A stretch of 64,000 nucleotides of DNA from Paraburkholderia nodosa DSM 21604 (GCF_000519185.1 NZ_JAFA01000003.1:254583-318582); one strand, 5' to 3'. Counted from the stretch's first letter, positions 18,194-26,807 are shown. Numbers and translations are program-made. Notes: generated from the letters alone by a model not told the origin.

Positions 18194-18922
18194 TCAATCC
18201 AGGAAATCGCAGTTCTTGTCGACGTAGACCGCTAGATCGAGCGAATGCTGGCGCACAAGCTTTTCCGCCAGTTCGGTGTCGCGCTTCTCCAGTGCCTCGA
18301 TAATGCGCAGATGATCGACGATCGAGCGCGAAGCCCGGTCGCTCTGCGAAATCGTCATGCGGCGAATGGCGCGCACGTGCACGAAGATGTTCTTGATGGT
18401 GTCGAGGATGATCTGCGAGCGGGAAAGCTCGACGATCGCCTGGTGGAACGCGATGTTGGCGTCCGAGTACTCGGCGATGTGTTCGGCGGGCGTGCTGTCG
18501 CGGAAGTCGTCGAACATGTGGCGCAGCCGCGCGATTTCCTCGTCGGTGGCGTGGATCGTGGCGAGGCGCGCGGCCATGCTTTCGAGCGCGGCCCACATCT
18601 GGATCATCTCCACGATCTCGCGCTTGCTCTTGCGCACGATATAGATGCCGCGGCGCGGCACCATGCGCAGGAAGCCTTCCTGCTCGAGCAGCGTCATGGC
18701 CTCGCGCACCGGCGTGCGGCTCACGCCGAGCGATTCGCTCAGCACGCGCTCGTCGAGCCGGATTTCCTCGCGCGACTGGTAGATGTCGGCGTCGGCAATG
18801 GCCTGGCGCAGCATGGCATAAGCCTGATCGCGCAGACTCAGTGTGGCGTTGATGGGCTGCAGCACCAGCTTGAGCGGTGCCGCTTCCCGGCTTGCTACAA
18901 CTTCAGTTTGTTCTGACGACAT
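18194..18922 (-). CDS. GntR family regulator, FadR/FCD subfamily
   Basis: A 242-residue regulator. The winged helix domain covers about residues 28-100 (SLRDQAYAMLRQAI, RVLSESLGVSRTPVREAM, LLEQEGFLRMVPRRGIYIV). The helical FCD ligand domain follows, with the metal-site residues in DANIAFHQAIVE, RRMTISQSD and DHLRIIEALEKRD. FCD proteins sense small carboxylates and usually repress. The same palindrome before this cluster, before frc and before an OFA antiporter suggests autoregulation and control of oxalate-type metabolism. The small upstream frame overlaps its start by 20 bases. Confidence 0.9.
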   Translation of the reverse strand: MSSEQTEVVASREAAPLKLVLQPINATLSLRDQAYAMLRQAIADADIYQSREEIRLDERVLSESLGVSRTPVREAMTLLEQEGFLRMVPRRGIYIVRKSKREIVEMIQMWAALESMAARLATIHATDEEIARLRHMFDDFRDSTPAEHIAEYSDANIAFHQAIVELSRSQIILDTIKNIFVHVRAIRRMTISQSDRASRSIVDHLRIIEALEKRDTELAEKLVRQHSLDLAVYVDKNCDFLD

Positions 18923-19139
18923 TGATTACCTCTTTTCCGACCTGCGGACGGATTCGCGGACCGAATTGTGCACGACGAACGGCCCTGGCGCGCGGTGCTT
19001 CGCCCAAACCAGCGTACCGGCCATGCTGCGCGGCCTGCTCGATGGCAGACTGCGGCAGCCACCTGGCGATCATGACCGTAGCAGCTGCACCCAGACCCAC
19101 GACCGCTGCACCGAACAGTGCGAGAGAAACGAAATCCAT
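18903..19139 (-). CDS. Small membrane-anchored protein upstream of the GntR gene
   Basis: A 78-residue frame with GGAG six bases before its ATG. Residues 4-25 (VSLALFGAAVVGLGAAATVM) form one hydrophobic segment; the rest is basic and polar. It overlaps the GntR start by 20 bases, which suggests translational coupling, and the operator at 19211-19226 lies 72 bases upstream. I know no family for it. It could be a real small membrane protein or merely a translated leader. Confidence 0.45.
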   Translation of the reverse strand: MDFVSLALFGAAVVGLGAAATVMIARWLPQSAIEQAAQHGRYAGLGEAPRARAVRRAQFGPRIRPQVGKEVINVVRTN

Positions 19140-19210
19140 TTGAAGCTCCGCATGATTGAGTAATCGAATGACTCAATCATATGCTGCGTCGCGACAAAAA
19201 GCAATATTCT

Positions 19211-19226
19211 GTATGTGATATATCAG
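19211..19226. promoter_or_regulatory. GntR-type operator upstream of the small gene and the GntR gene
   Basis: The 16-mer GTATGTGATATATCAG is identical to that before frc. Its core TGATATATCA (19216-19225) is a perfect palindrome. It is 72 bases upstream of the small gene's start and would allow autoregulation. Confidence 0.7.
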
Positions 19227-19613
19227 ATGCAGTCGTTTCCCTACAACACTTCGATGCTTCGCGGGCTTATCAGGGGTGCGCTCCCACATTGTGGGCACGG
19301 TCGACCGGATATCCATGAAAAACAACCCATCCTAGTGAGAAACCGGTGCTGCCCGCAAGGGGTATGCTATCGAAGGGCACGATCGCGTCATGCAAAGGTG
19401 CGAACGAGACGCGCACGCAACACAAACTACGGCTGCCAAGCCATTTAAGCATTTCAGGTTGACAGCGCTGCAAGGCACCCCGCACACTCGACCCATGCAC
19501 ACTTCCTCCACCCGCCTCGTCATCGCAAACACGATGAATCATCCGTGGAAAACCCATATGGGTAGCCCACGGGGATGGTGTGCGTACTAGCAGTCTGTCG
19601 TCACGCAAATCAC
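19227..19613. other. Gene-poor stretch before the DUF2917 gene
   Basis: No acceptable reading frame. It holds a 12-base palindrome ACCCATATGGGT (19552-19563) and a small hairpin CCCACA/TGTGGG (19283-19295), and leads into a plus-strand terminator with no gene in front of it. It may encode a small RNA. Confidence 0.3.
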
Positions 19614-19647
19614 AAGCCCCGCCGGCATCGACGGGGCTTTTTGTTTT
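19614..19647 (+). terminator. Plus-strand terminator without an upstream gene
   Basis: An 8-bp stem (AAGCCCCG/CGGGGCTT, ten-base loop) runs into a T-rich tract, 49 bases before the DUF2917 start. It is either an attenuator in that gene's leader or the end of a small RNA. Confidence 0.65.
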
Positions 19648-19695
19648 TCTGGGTGACAGCGCTCCGTTCGTCGGCTCCAAAAACTGGAGAAAACG

Positions 19696-20121
19696 ATGGA
19701 TGACGCTTTTCAGGCAGCTTCACTGACCGCTTCACAACCCGCCCCACAGCCCGCACCGCACGCCGTTGCGGACGCAACCGACCGCTTCGACGATCCGTTG
19801 CCCGCACAATCGATCCACTTCGCCGTGCCGTCCATGCGCACGCTCACCTGGCGCGTGAATGCGTCGGCCACGCTGCGGGTTCAGGTCGCCCAGGTGTGGG
19901 TCACGCGCGCCCGCTCGCCCTACGACCACTGGCTGCAACCGGGCGAGACGCTTCGGCTCGAGCGTGGCGAGCGCATCTGGCTCAGCACCGAGGCCGCCTT
20001 GCCGGCGCGCGTGAGCATCACGAGCGCTTGGCAGCCGCCGTTTGCGGGCGTACGGCGCGGTATGGAGCGCCTCGCCGCCTGGCTTGCGCTGCTCACGCTC
20101 CGGCGCTCGCGCGAGGCGTGA
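19696..20121 (+). CDS. DUF2917 domain protein
   Basis: A 141-residue protein. The DUF2917 core is LRVQVAQVWVTRARSPYDHWLQPGETLRL (residues 58-86), a small beta domain common in Burkholderiales. The first 40 residues are Ala/Pro/Gln-rich and probably disordered. No function is known for the family. The ATG has GGAG six bases upstream. It stands alone between two terminators. Confidence 0.8.
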   Translation: MDDAFQAASLTASQPAPQPAPHAVADATDRFDDPLPAQSIHFAVPSMRTLTWRVNASATLRVQVAQVWVTRARSPYDHWLQPGETLRLERGERIWLSTEAALPARVSITSAWQPPFAGVRRGMERLAAWLALLTLRRSREA

Positions 20122-20180
20122 TGCGCGAAGCCCTGGCGCTTGACGCGCTTTGAGCCGAAGCCAGAGCCGCAAACGCCAAA

Positions 20181-20216
20181 ACGCCGGATGCACCGCCCAA
20201 CTGGCGCATCCGGCGT
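20181..20216 (-). terminator. Terminator of the porin gene
   Basis: An 11-bp stem (ACGCCGGATGC/GCATCCGGCGT) lies 29 bases past the porin stop and on the minus strand runs into TTTTGGCGTTT. Confidence 0.65.
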
Positions 20217-20244
20217 CGTAAATCGAGGCGCGCGCGGCGCGCGA

Positions 20245-21408
20245 TCAGAACTTGTGCCGCAGCCCGAGGTTCACGATGGTCTGGTTCGACGTCCCCGCGT
20301 AACCGTACGAACCGACCGACGCCTCTGCCGGCGTCGAGCCGCCGGTCCCGTTGCCGGTATCGCCGCTCGCATGCTGCCAGGCCGCCGTCATGTAAAGGTC
20401 CGTGCGCTTCGAAAGGCTGTAGTCCGCGCCGAGCGACACCTGGTTGTAATTCGCCGACGTATCGCCATTGGCGTGCGTGTAGCTATAGCCGATGCCGAGC
20501 AGCAGCGCGGGGTTCAGCTGATAGTTCATGAAGCCCTGGCCGGTGTTGTACTTTTGCGTCTCGCGGAACACCGAACTCGCATCGGGCGAGTAGCGCGCAT
20601 TGCTGTAGCCGAGGCCGAAGGTGAACTGGCCGAGCTGATACTGCGCCGCCGCGCGCGCGATGGTGAGCGAGTGTGCCGTGGCGTAGCCGGAGTTGATCGG
20701 GCCGTCGAAGGTGCCGTCCGAGGTGCTCGTCCAGCCGCCGGTCCGAATGCCGTTCACGGCCTGGCTGTTCGCTGCGTAGAAGTAGCCGCCTGCCAGCGCG
20801 AGCGGACCGTTGGTGTAGTTGACCGCCGCCGAGTACGACTGTTCGGCGCCTGTCGAGCCCGCAATGCCGCCAAACGAGTACATCGCCGCAGCCTGGAGGC
20901 CGCTCCATACGGGCGTGGTGTACTTGACGGCGTTGTTCACGCGGAAGCTGTTGTCGTAGTTATCGACGTCGCCGGGCGTTGCGAACACGGAGCCGAAATA
21001 GTTGTCCGCCGTGATGCCCTGCACGAGGTCGATGAGCGGGTCATACTGCCGCCCGAGCGTGAGCGACCCGTACTGCTCGGCCGTCAAGCCCACGTATGCC
21101 TGTCGGCCGAACAGCCTGCCGCCCTGCGCGAGCGCGCCCGTGGACGGGTTGAAGCCGCTTTCCAACTGGAAGATCGCCTTGAGGCCGCCGCCGAGATCTT
21201 CGGCGCCTTTCAAACCCCATCGCGAGCCGGAGAGATTGCCGAAGCTGCTGTTGCCGAGCGTCCACAGGTTCTTGCTGCCGTCGGCGTGATTGACGTAGGT
21301 GATCGAGGTGTCGATCGTGCCGTACAGCGTCACGCTGGTCTGTGCCTGAGCCGTGCCGGCAACCCCGAGCGCGGCCAGCGAAAGGGAAGTCAAGGCTAGT
21401 CTTTTCAC
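20245..21408 (-). CDS. Gram-negative outer-membrane porin (Burkholderia OmpC type)
   Basis: A 387-residue trimeric-porin homologue. The start is a GTG at 21408 with GGGAGA upstream; the signal peptide MKRLALTSLSLAALGVAGTAQA is cleaved before QTSVTLYGTIDTSITYV. The 16-strand barrel shows alternating patterns throughout and the repeated family blocks SGSRWGLKGAEDLGGGLKAIF, LFGRQAYVGL and YGSLTLGRQYDP (eyelet loop region). The C-terminus ends LGLRHKF with the terminal Phe needed for BAM assembly. It allows diffusion of small solutes across the outer membrane. Confidence 0.93.
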   Translation of the reverse strand: MKRLALTSLSLAALGVAGTAQAQTSVTLYGTIDTSITYVNHADGSKNLWTLGNSSFGNLSGSRWGLKGAEDLGGGLKAIFQLESGFNPSTGALAQGGRLFGRQAYVGLTAEQYGSLTLGRQYDPLIDLVQGITADNYFGSVFATPGDVDNYDNSFRVNNAVKYTTPVWSGLQAAAMYSFGGIAGSTGAEQSYSAAVNYTNGPLALAGGYFYAANSQAVNGIRTGGWTSTSDGTFDGPINSGYATAHSLTIARAAAQYQLGQFTFGLGYSNARYSPDASSVFRETQKYNTGQGFMNYQLNPALLLGIGYSYTHANGDTSANYNQVSLGADYSLSKRTDLYMTAAWQHASGDTGNGTGGSTPAEASVGSYGYAGTSNQTIVNLGLRHKF

Positions 21409-22035
21409 GTCATTCTCCCGGCCCAGTAAAACAACTCTTGACCAAAGCAGACTAACTCTCCCGCCGAGCATTGTAAAAGGATTAAACAAGCTGTCTCGAA
21501 TTAGTGACAGCGATTTCAGGAAGCGCCTGGCTAACAACTAAAACATTAGATCCGGCTGCGCAACAATGCCCGAAGCGACTGCCTGCAACGCCCGCCACGC
21601 AAGGCTTTCGGCGAAGCGGCCCGATCGGCGCCTGTTTCAGCATGCGATCAGCGCCCACCCATTACTCATAACTTAACAATTACCTTGCCGTTCAATTCAC
21701 TTGTTAATCAGGCTTTGCAAACATCAATCATCAAAAGATTATTCCCCAATTAAATCCGCTAGTTACGGCGCGTTTTCGCGCCCAATTGATCCGCACCCAA
21801 TAGCGGTTTCTTGCACCGCGGCGTCAACCGGCGGGTAGTCCTATGCGTTTGCTGAGCTTAACTAGTCCTTTCCGAACGATTACGATTCGGCTCGAATTTC
21901 CGGTTCACGGCGCGAGGTGCGCGAGAACCGGCCTCGAAAGAACGTGAACGCAAAACGCGAATAAACACGATGTCACCGCCGGGGAAGCTGTAACAGTCGA
22001 TACGGCGACATCGCAGAGAGCCACCAGACCGATCC
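21409..22035. other. Divergent promoter region between porin and mprF
   Basis: 627 bases without an acceptable gene, much more AT-rich than the flanks, which suits promoters for the porin and mprF. The inverted repeat TTAACAA (21673-21679)/TTGTTAA (21701-21707) could be a regulator site. No -35/-10 pair stands out enough to mark. Confidence 0.4.
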
Positions 22036-24645
22036 ATGTCTCAATCGCATTCTTCGCGCGCGGCGCGCGCCCTCGGGGCGCTGCACCGCCGCGCCGGTGC
22101 CCTGCACCTGCCGCGCTTTGTCGCGCCGGTGTTGGCACTCGGCATCTGCGCGCTGCTGCTGGTCGTGTTCCAGCACCTCTCGCGCACGGTCGACTACCAC
22201 TCGGTGATCCGCCAGCTCTGGACGCTCACTCCGGCGCAATGGGTCGGCGCGCTCGCCGCCACGGCCGTGAGCTTCGTCGCGCTGGTCGGTCGCGACGCCG
22301 TGGGCCTGCGCTACCTCGGCGCACGCGTCTCGCGCGGCGCGCTGTGGGCCGGCGCGATCGCCGGCTCGGCGCTCGGCAACGTCACCGGCTTCGGCGCCCT
22401 CACGGGCGGCGCCGTGCGCTGCCGCGTGTATGGCGGCGCGGGCGTCACCGCCGCGCAGATCGGCCGCATGACGGTGTTCACGAGCGTCACGCTCGCCCTC
22501 GCCCTCGTGTTCATGACCGCGCTCGGCATGGTCGGCGCCGCCGGCACACTCTCCGGTCTGCTGCATCTCTCCCCCGACGAGCTGCGCCTGATCGGCGGCG
22601 TGGTGCTAGGCTGCGGCGCGGTGATGGTCGTCCTTTGCCCCCCAGGCGCGCGCGAGATCGAGCCGTTCGGCCGCGCCTGGCTGCGCTTTTCGGTGCCGGC
22701 ACGGCGCGACCTCGTCGCGCAGCTGCTGCTGGCCGCGCTCGACGTGGTCGGCGCCGGGCTTGCGCTCTGGTCGGTCATGCCGCATGCGCTCCTCGGCTTC
22801 ACCGACTTCCTCACCGTGTATTGCGCCGCCATGCTGCTCGGCCTGATCGGCCACACGCCCGGCGGCATCGGCGTGTTCGAAGCCGCGATGGTCTACGCGC
22901 TCGGCCCGAGCGTGCCCACCTCCAAGGTGCTTGCCGCGCTGCTCGCCTATCGCGCGATCTACTTCGGCGCGCCGCTCGCGCTCGCCGCGGCGGTGCTCGC
23001 CGTATTCGAGGGCCGCGCGCTCAAGACACCGCTCAGCGCCCGCTTTGCGAAGCGCGGCGCCGACGGCGTCTCGCAACTCGCGCCGCTGTTCCTCGCCATC
23101 GTGACCTTCGTGACCGGGAGCATGCTCGTGATCTCGGGCGCCACGCCCGCGTTCGCCAAGCGCATCGCGCTGCTGCAAACCATCGTGCCGCTCTGGGTGC
23201 TCGAAAGCTCGCAGCTGATGGGCAGCCTCTTCGGCGTGTTGCTCCTCTTCGTCGCGCGCGGTCTGCTGCGGCGCCTGGACGCCGCCTGGTGGCTCGCGCT
23301 CGTGATCGCCATGGCCAACCTCGCGCTCTCGCTCGCCAAAGGCCTCGCCTTCGTCGAAGCGGGCGTACTGTGCGTGCTGATCGTGCTGCTCCTCGGCACG
23401 CGCAAGCGCTTCAATCGCCACTCGTCGATGTTCTCCGAGCGCTTCACGCCGGCCTGGCTCGCCTCGGTCGGCTGCGTGATCGCGCTCGCCGTGTGGGTGC
23501 TGCTGTTCGCCTTCCGCGACGTGCAGTACTCGCAAAGTCTCTGGTGGCAATTCGCCTTCCACAGCCGCGCCCCGCGCGCGCTGCGCGCCACGCTCGGCGC
23601 CGGCGTGTTCGCCGCCGCGCTCGCGCTGTGGCAATTGCTCCGCCCCGCCGCGGGCCGCTTCGTGATGCCCCCGAGCGAAGACCTCGAAGAGGCCGCGCGT
23701 ATCGTGCGCGCGCAGGAACGCAGCGACGCGGGCCTCGCGCTGATGGGCGACAAGAGCTTCCTCTTCTCCGCCTCGCGCAAGGCGTTCCTCATGTACGCGA
23801 AGCGCGGCCGCACGTGGGCGGCGCTGCACGACCCGGTCGGCCCGCGCGAAGAGTGGCCCGCGCTGATCCGCGAATTCGTCACGCTCGCCCATACGCACAA
23901 CGGCCGCGCGGCGTTCTACCAGGTGCGCGCCGACGCGCTGCCGCTTTATCTCGACGCCGGCCTCACGCTGATGAAGCTCGGCGAGGAAGCGCGCGTGATG
24001 CTGCAAGAATTCGACCTCAAGGGACCGCAGCGCGCGCATCTGCGCTACGCGCTCAAGCGCGGCGAACGCGATGGCTTTTCGATCGAACATATCGAGCCCA
24101 CGCAGATGGGCTCGAGCCTGCCGGTGCTGCGCGCGATCTCCGACGCCTGGCTGCAGGACCGCGAAGCGCGCGAAAAGAGCTTCTCGGTGGCCGCGTTCGA
24201 CGACGACTATCTCGCCGCGCAGTCCGTGTTGCTCGTCCGCCAGAACGGCGAGCCGCTCGCCTTCGTCACCTTCATGACGACCGATCTGAACACCGACGCG
24301 ACGGTGGGCGTCATGCGCCATTTGCCGGGCGCCTCGTCCTACGCGATGGAGTATCTGTTCACGCAGCTCGCGCTGCATCTGAAGACCGCCGGCTACCAGT
24401 CGCTCTCGCTCGGCATGGCGCCGCTCTCGGGCATGGGTCCCTCGCCGCTCGCTTCGTCGTGGCACCGGCTCGCGGGCTTCATCTGGCGTTTCGGCGGCCG
24501 CTTCTATAACTTCCGGGGGCTGCGCGGCTTCAAGAACAAGTTCGCGCCGCGCTGGGAACCACGCTATCTGGCCGCCTCGGGCTCGATCAGCGTGTTCATC
24601 ACACTCGCCGATCTATCGCTGCTGGCAGGAGGCTGGCGCTCATGA
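22036..24645 (+). CDS. mprF: Bifunctional lysylphosphatidylglycerol flippase/synthetase
   Basis: An 869-residue MprF. The N-terminal flippase half carries about 14 membrane segments (for example VLALGICALLLVVFQHL and LLGLIGHTPGGIGVFEAAMVY). The C-terminal cytosolic DUF2156/GNAT-like domain begins near residue 550 and shows GDKSFLFSASRKAFLMYAKRG, DPVG, LQEFDLKGPQRAHLRYALKRGERDGF and SLGMAPLSGMG. It transfers lysine from Lys-tRNA to phosphatidylglycerol and moves the product to the outer leaflet, which lowers envelope negative charge and protects from cationic peptides and acid. It overlaps acvB by four bases. Confidence 0.93.
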   Translation: MSQSHSSRAARALGALHRRAGALHLPRFVAPVLALGICALLLVVFQHLSRTVDYHSVIRQLWTLTPAQWVGALAATAVSFVALVGRDAVGLRYLGARVSRGALWAGAIAGSALGNVTGFGALTGGAVRCRVYGGAGVTAAQIGRMTVFTSVTLALALVFMTALGMVGAAGTLSGLLHLSPDELRLIGGVVLGCGAVMVVLCPPGAREIEPFGRAWLRFSVPARRDLVAQLLLAALDVVGAGLALWSVMPHALLGFTDFLTVYCAAMLLGLIGHTPGGIGVFEAAMVYALGPSVPTSKVLAALLAYRAIYFGAPLALAAAVLAVFEGRALKTPLSARFAKRGADGVSQLAPLFLAIVTFVTGSMLVISGATPAFAKRIALLQTIVPLWVLESSQLMGSLFGVLLLFVARGLLRRLDAAWWLALVIAMANLALSLAKGLAFVEAGVLCVLIVLLLGTRKRFNRHSSMFSERFTPAWLASVGCVIALAVWVLLFAFRDVQYSQSLWWQFAFHSRAPRALRATLGAGVFAAALALWQLLRPAAGRFVMPPSEDLEEAARIVRAQERSDAGLALMGDKSFLFSASRKAFLMYAKRGRTWAALHDPVGPREEWPALIREFVTLAHTHNGRAAFYQVRADALPLYLDAGLTLMKLGEEARVMLQEFDLKGPQRAHLRYALKRGERDGFSIEHIEPTQMGSSLPVLRAISDAWLQDREAREKSFSVAAFDDDYLAAQSVLLVRQNGEPLAFVTFMTTDLNTDATVGVMRHLPGASSYAMEYLFTQLALHLKTAGYQSLSLGMAPLSGMGPSPLASSWHRLAGFIWRFGGRFYNFRGLRGFKNKFAPRWEPRYLAASGSISVFITLADLSLLAGGWRS

Positions 24646-26015
24646 CATTCCGAATTCCCAAGCTGCCGCGCATTGCAGGCACGGCAGCGGGCGCCGCTGT
24701 GCTCGCGTTTTTCACGGCTCACGCGAACGCGGCTTCGACGCCCCCCTCGATGCCCGCTTCCGCCGCGACGATGCACGTTTCCGGCGGCCGTTACGGCGAG
24801 GTCGCGGTGACGAAACCGAGTGGCGCGATGCGCGGCTTCACCGTCCTGTTCTCGGCGGACCCGCACTGGAGCGCCGCCGACCAGACGCGCGCCGACGCGC
24901 TCGCGCAGCATGGCGCGCTCGTCGTGGGTGTGGATACGGAGCGCTATGCGCAGAACCTGTCCGCCGTGAAGAACGAGACCTGCCACAAGCTCTACAGCGA
25001 CGCCGAAGCGCTGAGCCACCAGCTCGAACGCCAGCAAGGGGCCAGCGAGTACTACGCGCCGATCGCCATCGGCAGCGGCGAAGGTGCGCTCATCGCACAG
25101 CGCATGCTCTCGCAGGCGCCCGCGAACACGATGGCGGGCGCCGTGTCGCTCGATCCTGCCGCGAAGCTCGACGCGCGCTTCGCCCCCTGCCCGGCGGACC
25201 CCACGCTCTCGCGCGGCAATGGCCTGCCGGGCTTCTTCGAGCAGGGTGTGACGACGAAAGATGCGCGCGCAACCAGTGCTGGCGCCCCGCGTGCCTTCGC
25301 TCCCGGCGTTGCCGACGCCGACAAGATCGTTGCACTCACCTCGAATCACCTGCGCGTCGTGACGGAGAGCGAAGAGGACGTGTCGGACCTGCCGCTCGTC
25401 GAACTGCCCGCGGCACACCCCACCGACATGCTCGCGGTGGTGATCTCGGGCGACGGCGGCTGGCGCGATCTCGACAAGACGATTGCTGAAGCGCTGCAAA
25501 AGCAGGGTATTTCGGTGATCGGCTGGGACGCGCTGCGCTACTTCTGGAGCGAAAAGACGCCCGAGCAAACGAGCCACGATCTCGCCCGCGTGCTGAAGAC
25601 CTACGGCTCGCGCTGGCATGCGCAGCACATCGCGCTGGTGGGCTACTCGTTTGGCGCGGACGTGATGCCGTTCGCCTACAACCGTCTGCCCGACGCGTTG
25701 CGCGCGAAGGTGTCGTACATGTCGCTGCTCGGCTTCGCGCCGGACGCCGACTTCCAGGTCCGCGTGACGGGCTGGCTCGGCATGCCCGCCAGCGACAAGG
25801 CACTGCAGGTGCGCCCGGAACTCGCGAAGGTGCCGCCTTCGATCGTGCAATGCGTGTATGGCGAGGGCGAGAAAGACACGCTGTGCCCGGCGCTCGTGAA
25901 TACCGGCATCGACGTCGTGAAGACGAACGGCGATCACCACTTCGACGGCGACTACAACGCGCTCGCGGGGAAGATCATCGCGGGCTGGAAGAAGGAGATC
26001 GCGGCGCGGGGGTGA
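24642..26015 (+). CDS. acvB: AcvB/VirJ-type lysyl-phosphatidylglycerol hydrolase
   Basis: A 457-residue exported alpha/beta hydrolase with a signal peptide ending AHANA. The N-terminal half is the AcvB-specific domain; the C-terminal VirJ half (from about residue 262) starts with LAVVISGDGGWRDLDKTIAE and has the nucleophile elbow GYSFGADVMPFAYNR and the late GDHHFDGDY with the catalytic His. In Agrobacterium, AcvB removes lysine from lysyl-phosphatidylglycerol in the periplasm. The ATGA overlap with mprF joins synthesis and turnover in one transcript. Confidence 0.9.
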   Translation: MTFRIPKLPRIAGTAAGAAVLAFFTAHANAASTPPSMPASAATMHVSGGRYGEVAVTKPSGAMRGFTVLFSADPHWSAADQTRADALAQHGALVVGVDTERYAQNLSAVKNETCHKLYSDAEALSHQLERQQGASEYYAPIAIGSGEGALIAQRMLSQAPANTMAGAVSLDPAAKLDARFAPCPADPTLSRGNGLPGFFEQGVTTKDARATSAGAPRAFAPGVADADKIVALTSNHLRVVTESEEDVSDLPLVELPAAHPTDMLAVVISGDGGWRDLDKTIAEALQKQGISVIGWDALRYFWSEKTPEQTSHDLARVLKTYGSRWHAQHIALVGYSFGADVMPFAYNRLPDALRAKVSYMSLLGFAPDADFQVRVTGWLGMPASDKALQVRPELAKVPPSIVQCVYGEGEKDTLCPALVNTGIDVVKTNGDHHFDGDYNALAGKIIAGWKKEIAARG

Positions 26016-26045
26016 GGGGGAGCGTCGCTTTTCCGTACTCGCTAG

Positions 26046-26264
26046 ATGAGCCAGAACGCGCTGGCGCGAGCCATGAAAGTGCCGCTGCGGCGCATCAACG
26101 AAATCGTGCATGGCGCGCGCAGCGTGACCGCTGACACCGCACTGCGTCTCTCGATCGTATTCGGCACCTCACCGCAGTTCTGGATGAACCTCCAGAGCGA
26201 CTACGATCTGGAGGAGGCCGCAAGAAACGCCGATCTCTCGGAACTTCGGCCCCTCGCGGCATAG
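26046..26264 (+). pseudogene. Truncated HigA-type antitoxin
   Basis: 72 codons that match the C-terminal two thirds of HigA/VapI XRE antitoxins: SQNALARAMKVPLRRINEIVHGARSVTADTALRLS and SPQFWMNLQSDYDLEEA. The usual first 20 or so residues (the HPGEILxEEFL part) are missing; an in-frame TAG directly precedes the ATG. No HigB toxin gene is present on either side. It may still fold as a small DNA-binding protein, but it looks like a leftover of a toxin-antitoxin locus. Confidence 0.7.
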
Positions 26265-26276
26265 GCGTCCCGCCCC

Positions 26277-26540
26277 TCACTTCCTCCCCACCAGATACTG
26301 CACGCCCTGCGGCCCGTAGCGCTCGGCGTGCGGCAGGTTGGCGGCGAGATGAAACACGTCGCCGGCCTTGTAGAGCCGCTCCTCGTCGCCCACGCGGATG
26401 TGCAGTTCGCCCTCGATGACCAGCGCCTTCGCTTCGAACGGATGCGAATGGACCTCCATGACGCCGGCTTCGCGCGTCACGACGACGGGCTCCGGAAAGC
26501 CTTCCTCGGCCAGGCTGCGGATGAATGTTTCGCGCTGCAT
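26277..26540 (-). CDS. Small cupin protein
   Basis: An 87-residue single-domain cupin. HSHPFEAKALVIEGELHIRVG (from residue 32) is cupin motif 1 with two histidines and a glutamate region, and AGDVFHLAANLPHAERYGPQGV is motif 2 with its histidine, so a metal site is likely. Substrate unknown. The ATG at 26540 has AGGAG seven bases upstream; an upstream open frame to 26726 has no such support. It is convergent with the antitoxin remnant. Confidence 0.8.
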   Translation of the reverse strand: MQRETFIRSLAEEGFPEPVVVTREAGVMEVHSHPFEAKALVIEGELHIRVGDEERLYKAGDVFHLAANLPHAERYGPQGVQYLVGRK

Positions 26541-26658
26541 GATTCGTCTCCTCGATCGACGGCGTCGACCCGCCGGCAGCCAGTTTGGCACGCGCACTGA
26601 GGCGCTGCACGACCTCGCTTCCTGCCGTGCCGCCAGCCCGCGCGCAATAATGCCGGTC

Positions 26659-26688
26659 AACCTTTCACTCAAATCAACTTGAAAGGTT
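26659..26688. promoter_or_regulatory. 9-base inverted repeat upstream of the cupin gene
   Basis: AACCTTTCA and TGAAAGGTT flank 12 bases. It lies about 120 bases upstream of the cupin start, in an AT-rich stretch, and is followed at 26719 by a further GCTTTCAA half-site. It may be an operator or part of a promoter. Confidence 0.35.
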
Positions 26689-26739
26689 TTAGAAAAATTT
26701 CCCCTTACATTACCAAAAGCTTTCAACTATAACGACATC

Positions 26740-26807
26740 ACATGTCGCGATTTCCGCTATCTCGCGCATGCCTTAGCCCGCCCGGCCTAGCCGGCGGGCT
26801 TTTTTTC
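26740..26807 (+). ncRNA. Possible short RNA ending in a strong terminator
   Basis: A TATAAC box (26725-26730 region) is followed about 45 bases later by a terminator: stem AGCCCGC/GCGGGCT with an inner CGGC/GCCG stem (26775-26800) and seven T residues. No plus-strand gene precedes it. The transcript would be roughly 65-70 nt. The -35 region is weak. Confidence 0.35.
26775..26807 (+). terminator. Rho-independent terminator with no upstream plus-strand gene
   Basis: A 7-bp outer stem plus a 4-bp inner stem and a T7 tail. It lies before the second OFA antiporter and would also insulate that gene from upstream readthrough. Confidence 0.8.

Noticed and set aside
19270..19680. A 136-codon minus-strand open frame in the gene-free stretch before the DUF2917 gene
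   Set aside because: It has no ribosome site, no recognisable domain and crosses a terminator.
22606..24465. A 619-codon minus-strand open frame inside mprF
   Set aside because: Composition is Arg/Glu/His-rich and it lies fully antisense to mprF, whose domains and motifs are clear.
26046..26540. Toxin-antitoxin pair made of the HigA remnant and the cupin gene
   Set aside because: The cupin gene is on the opposite strand, has a normal metal-binding cupin core and no likeness to HigB.
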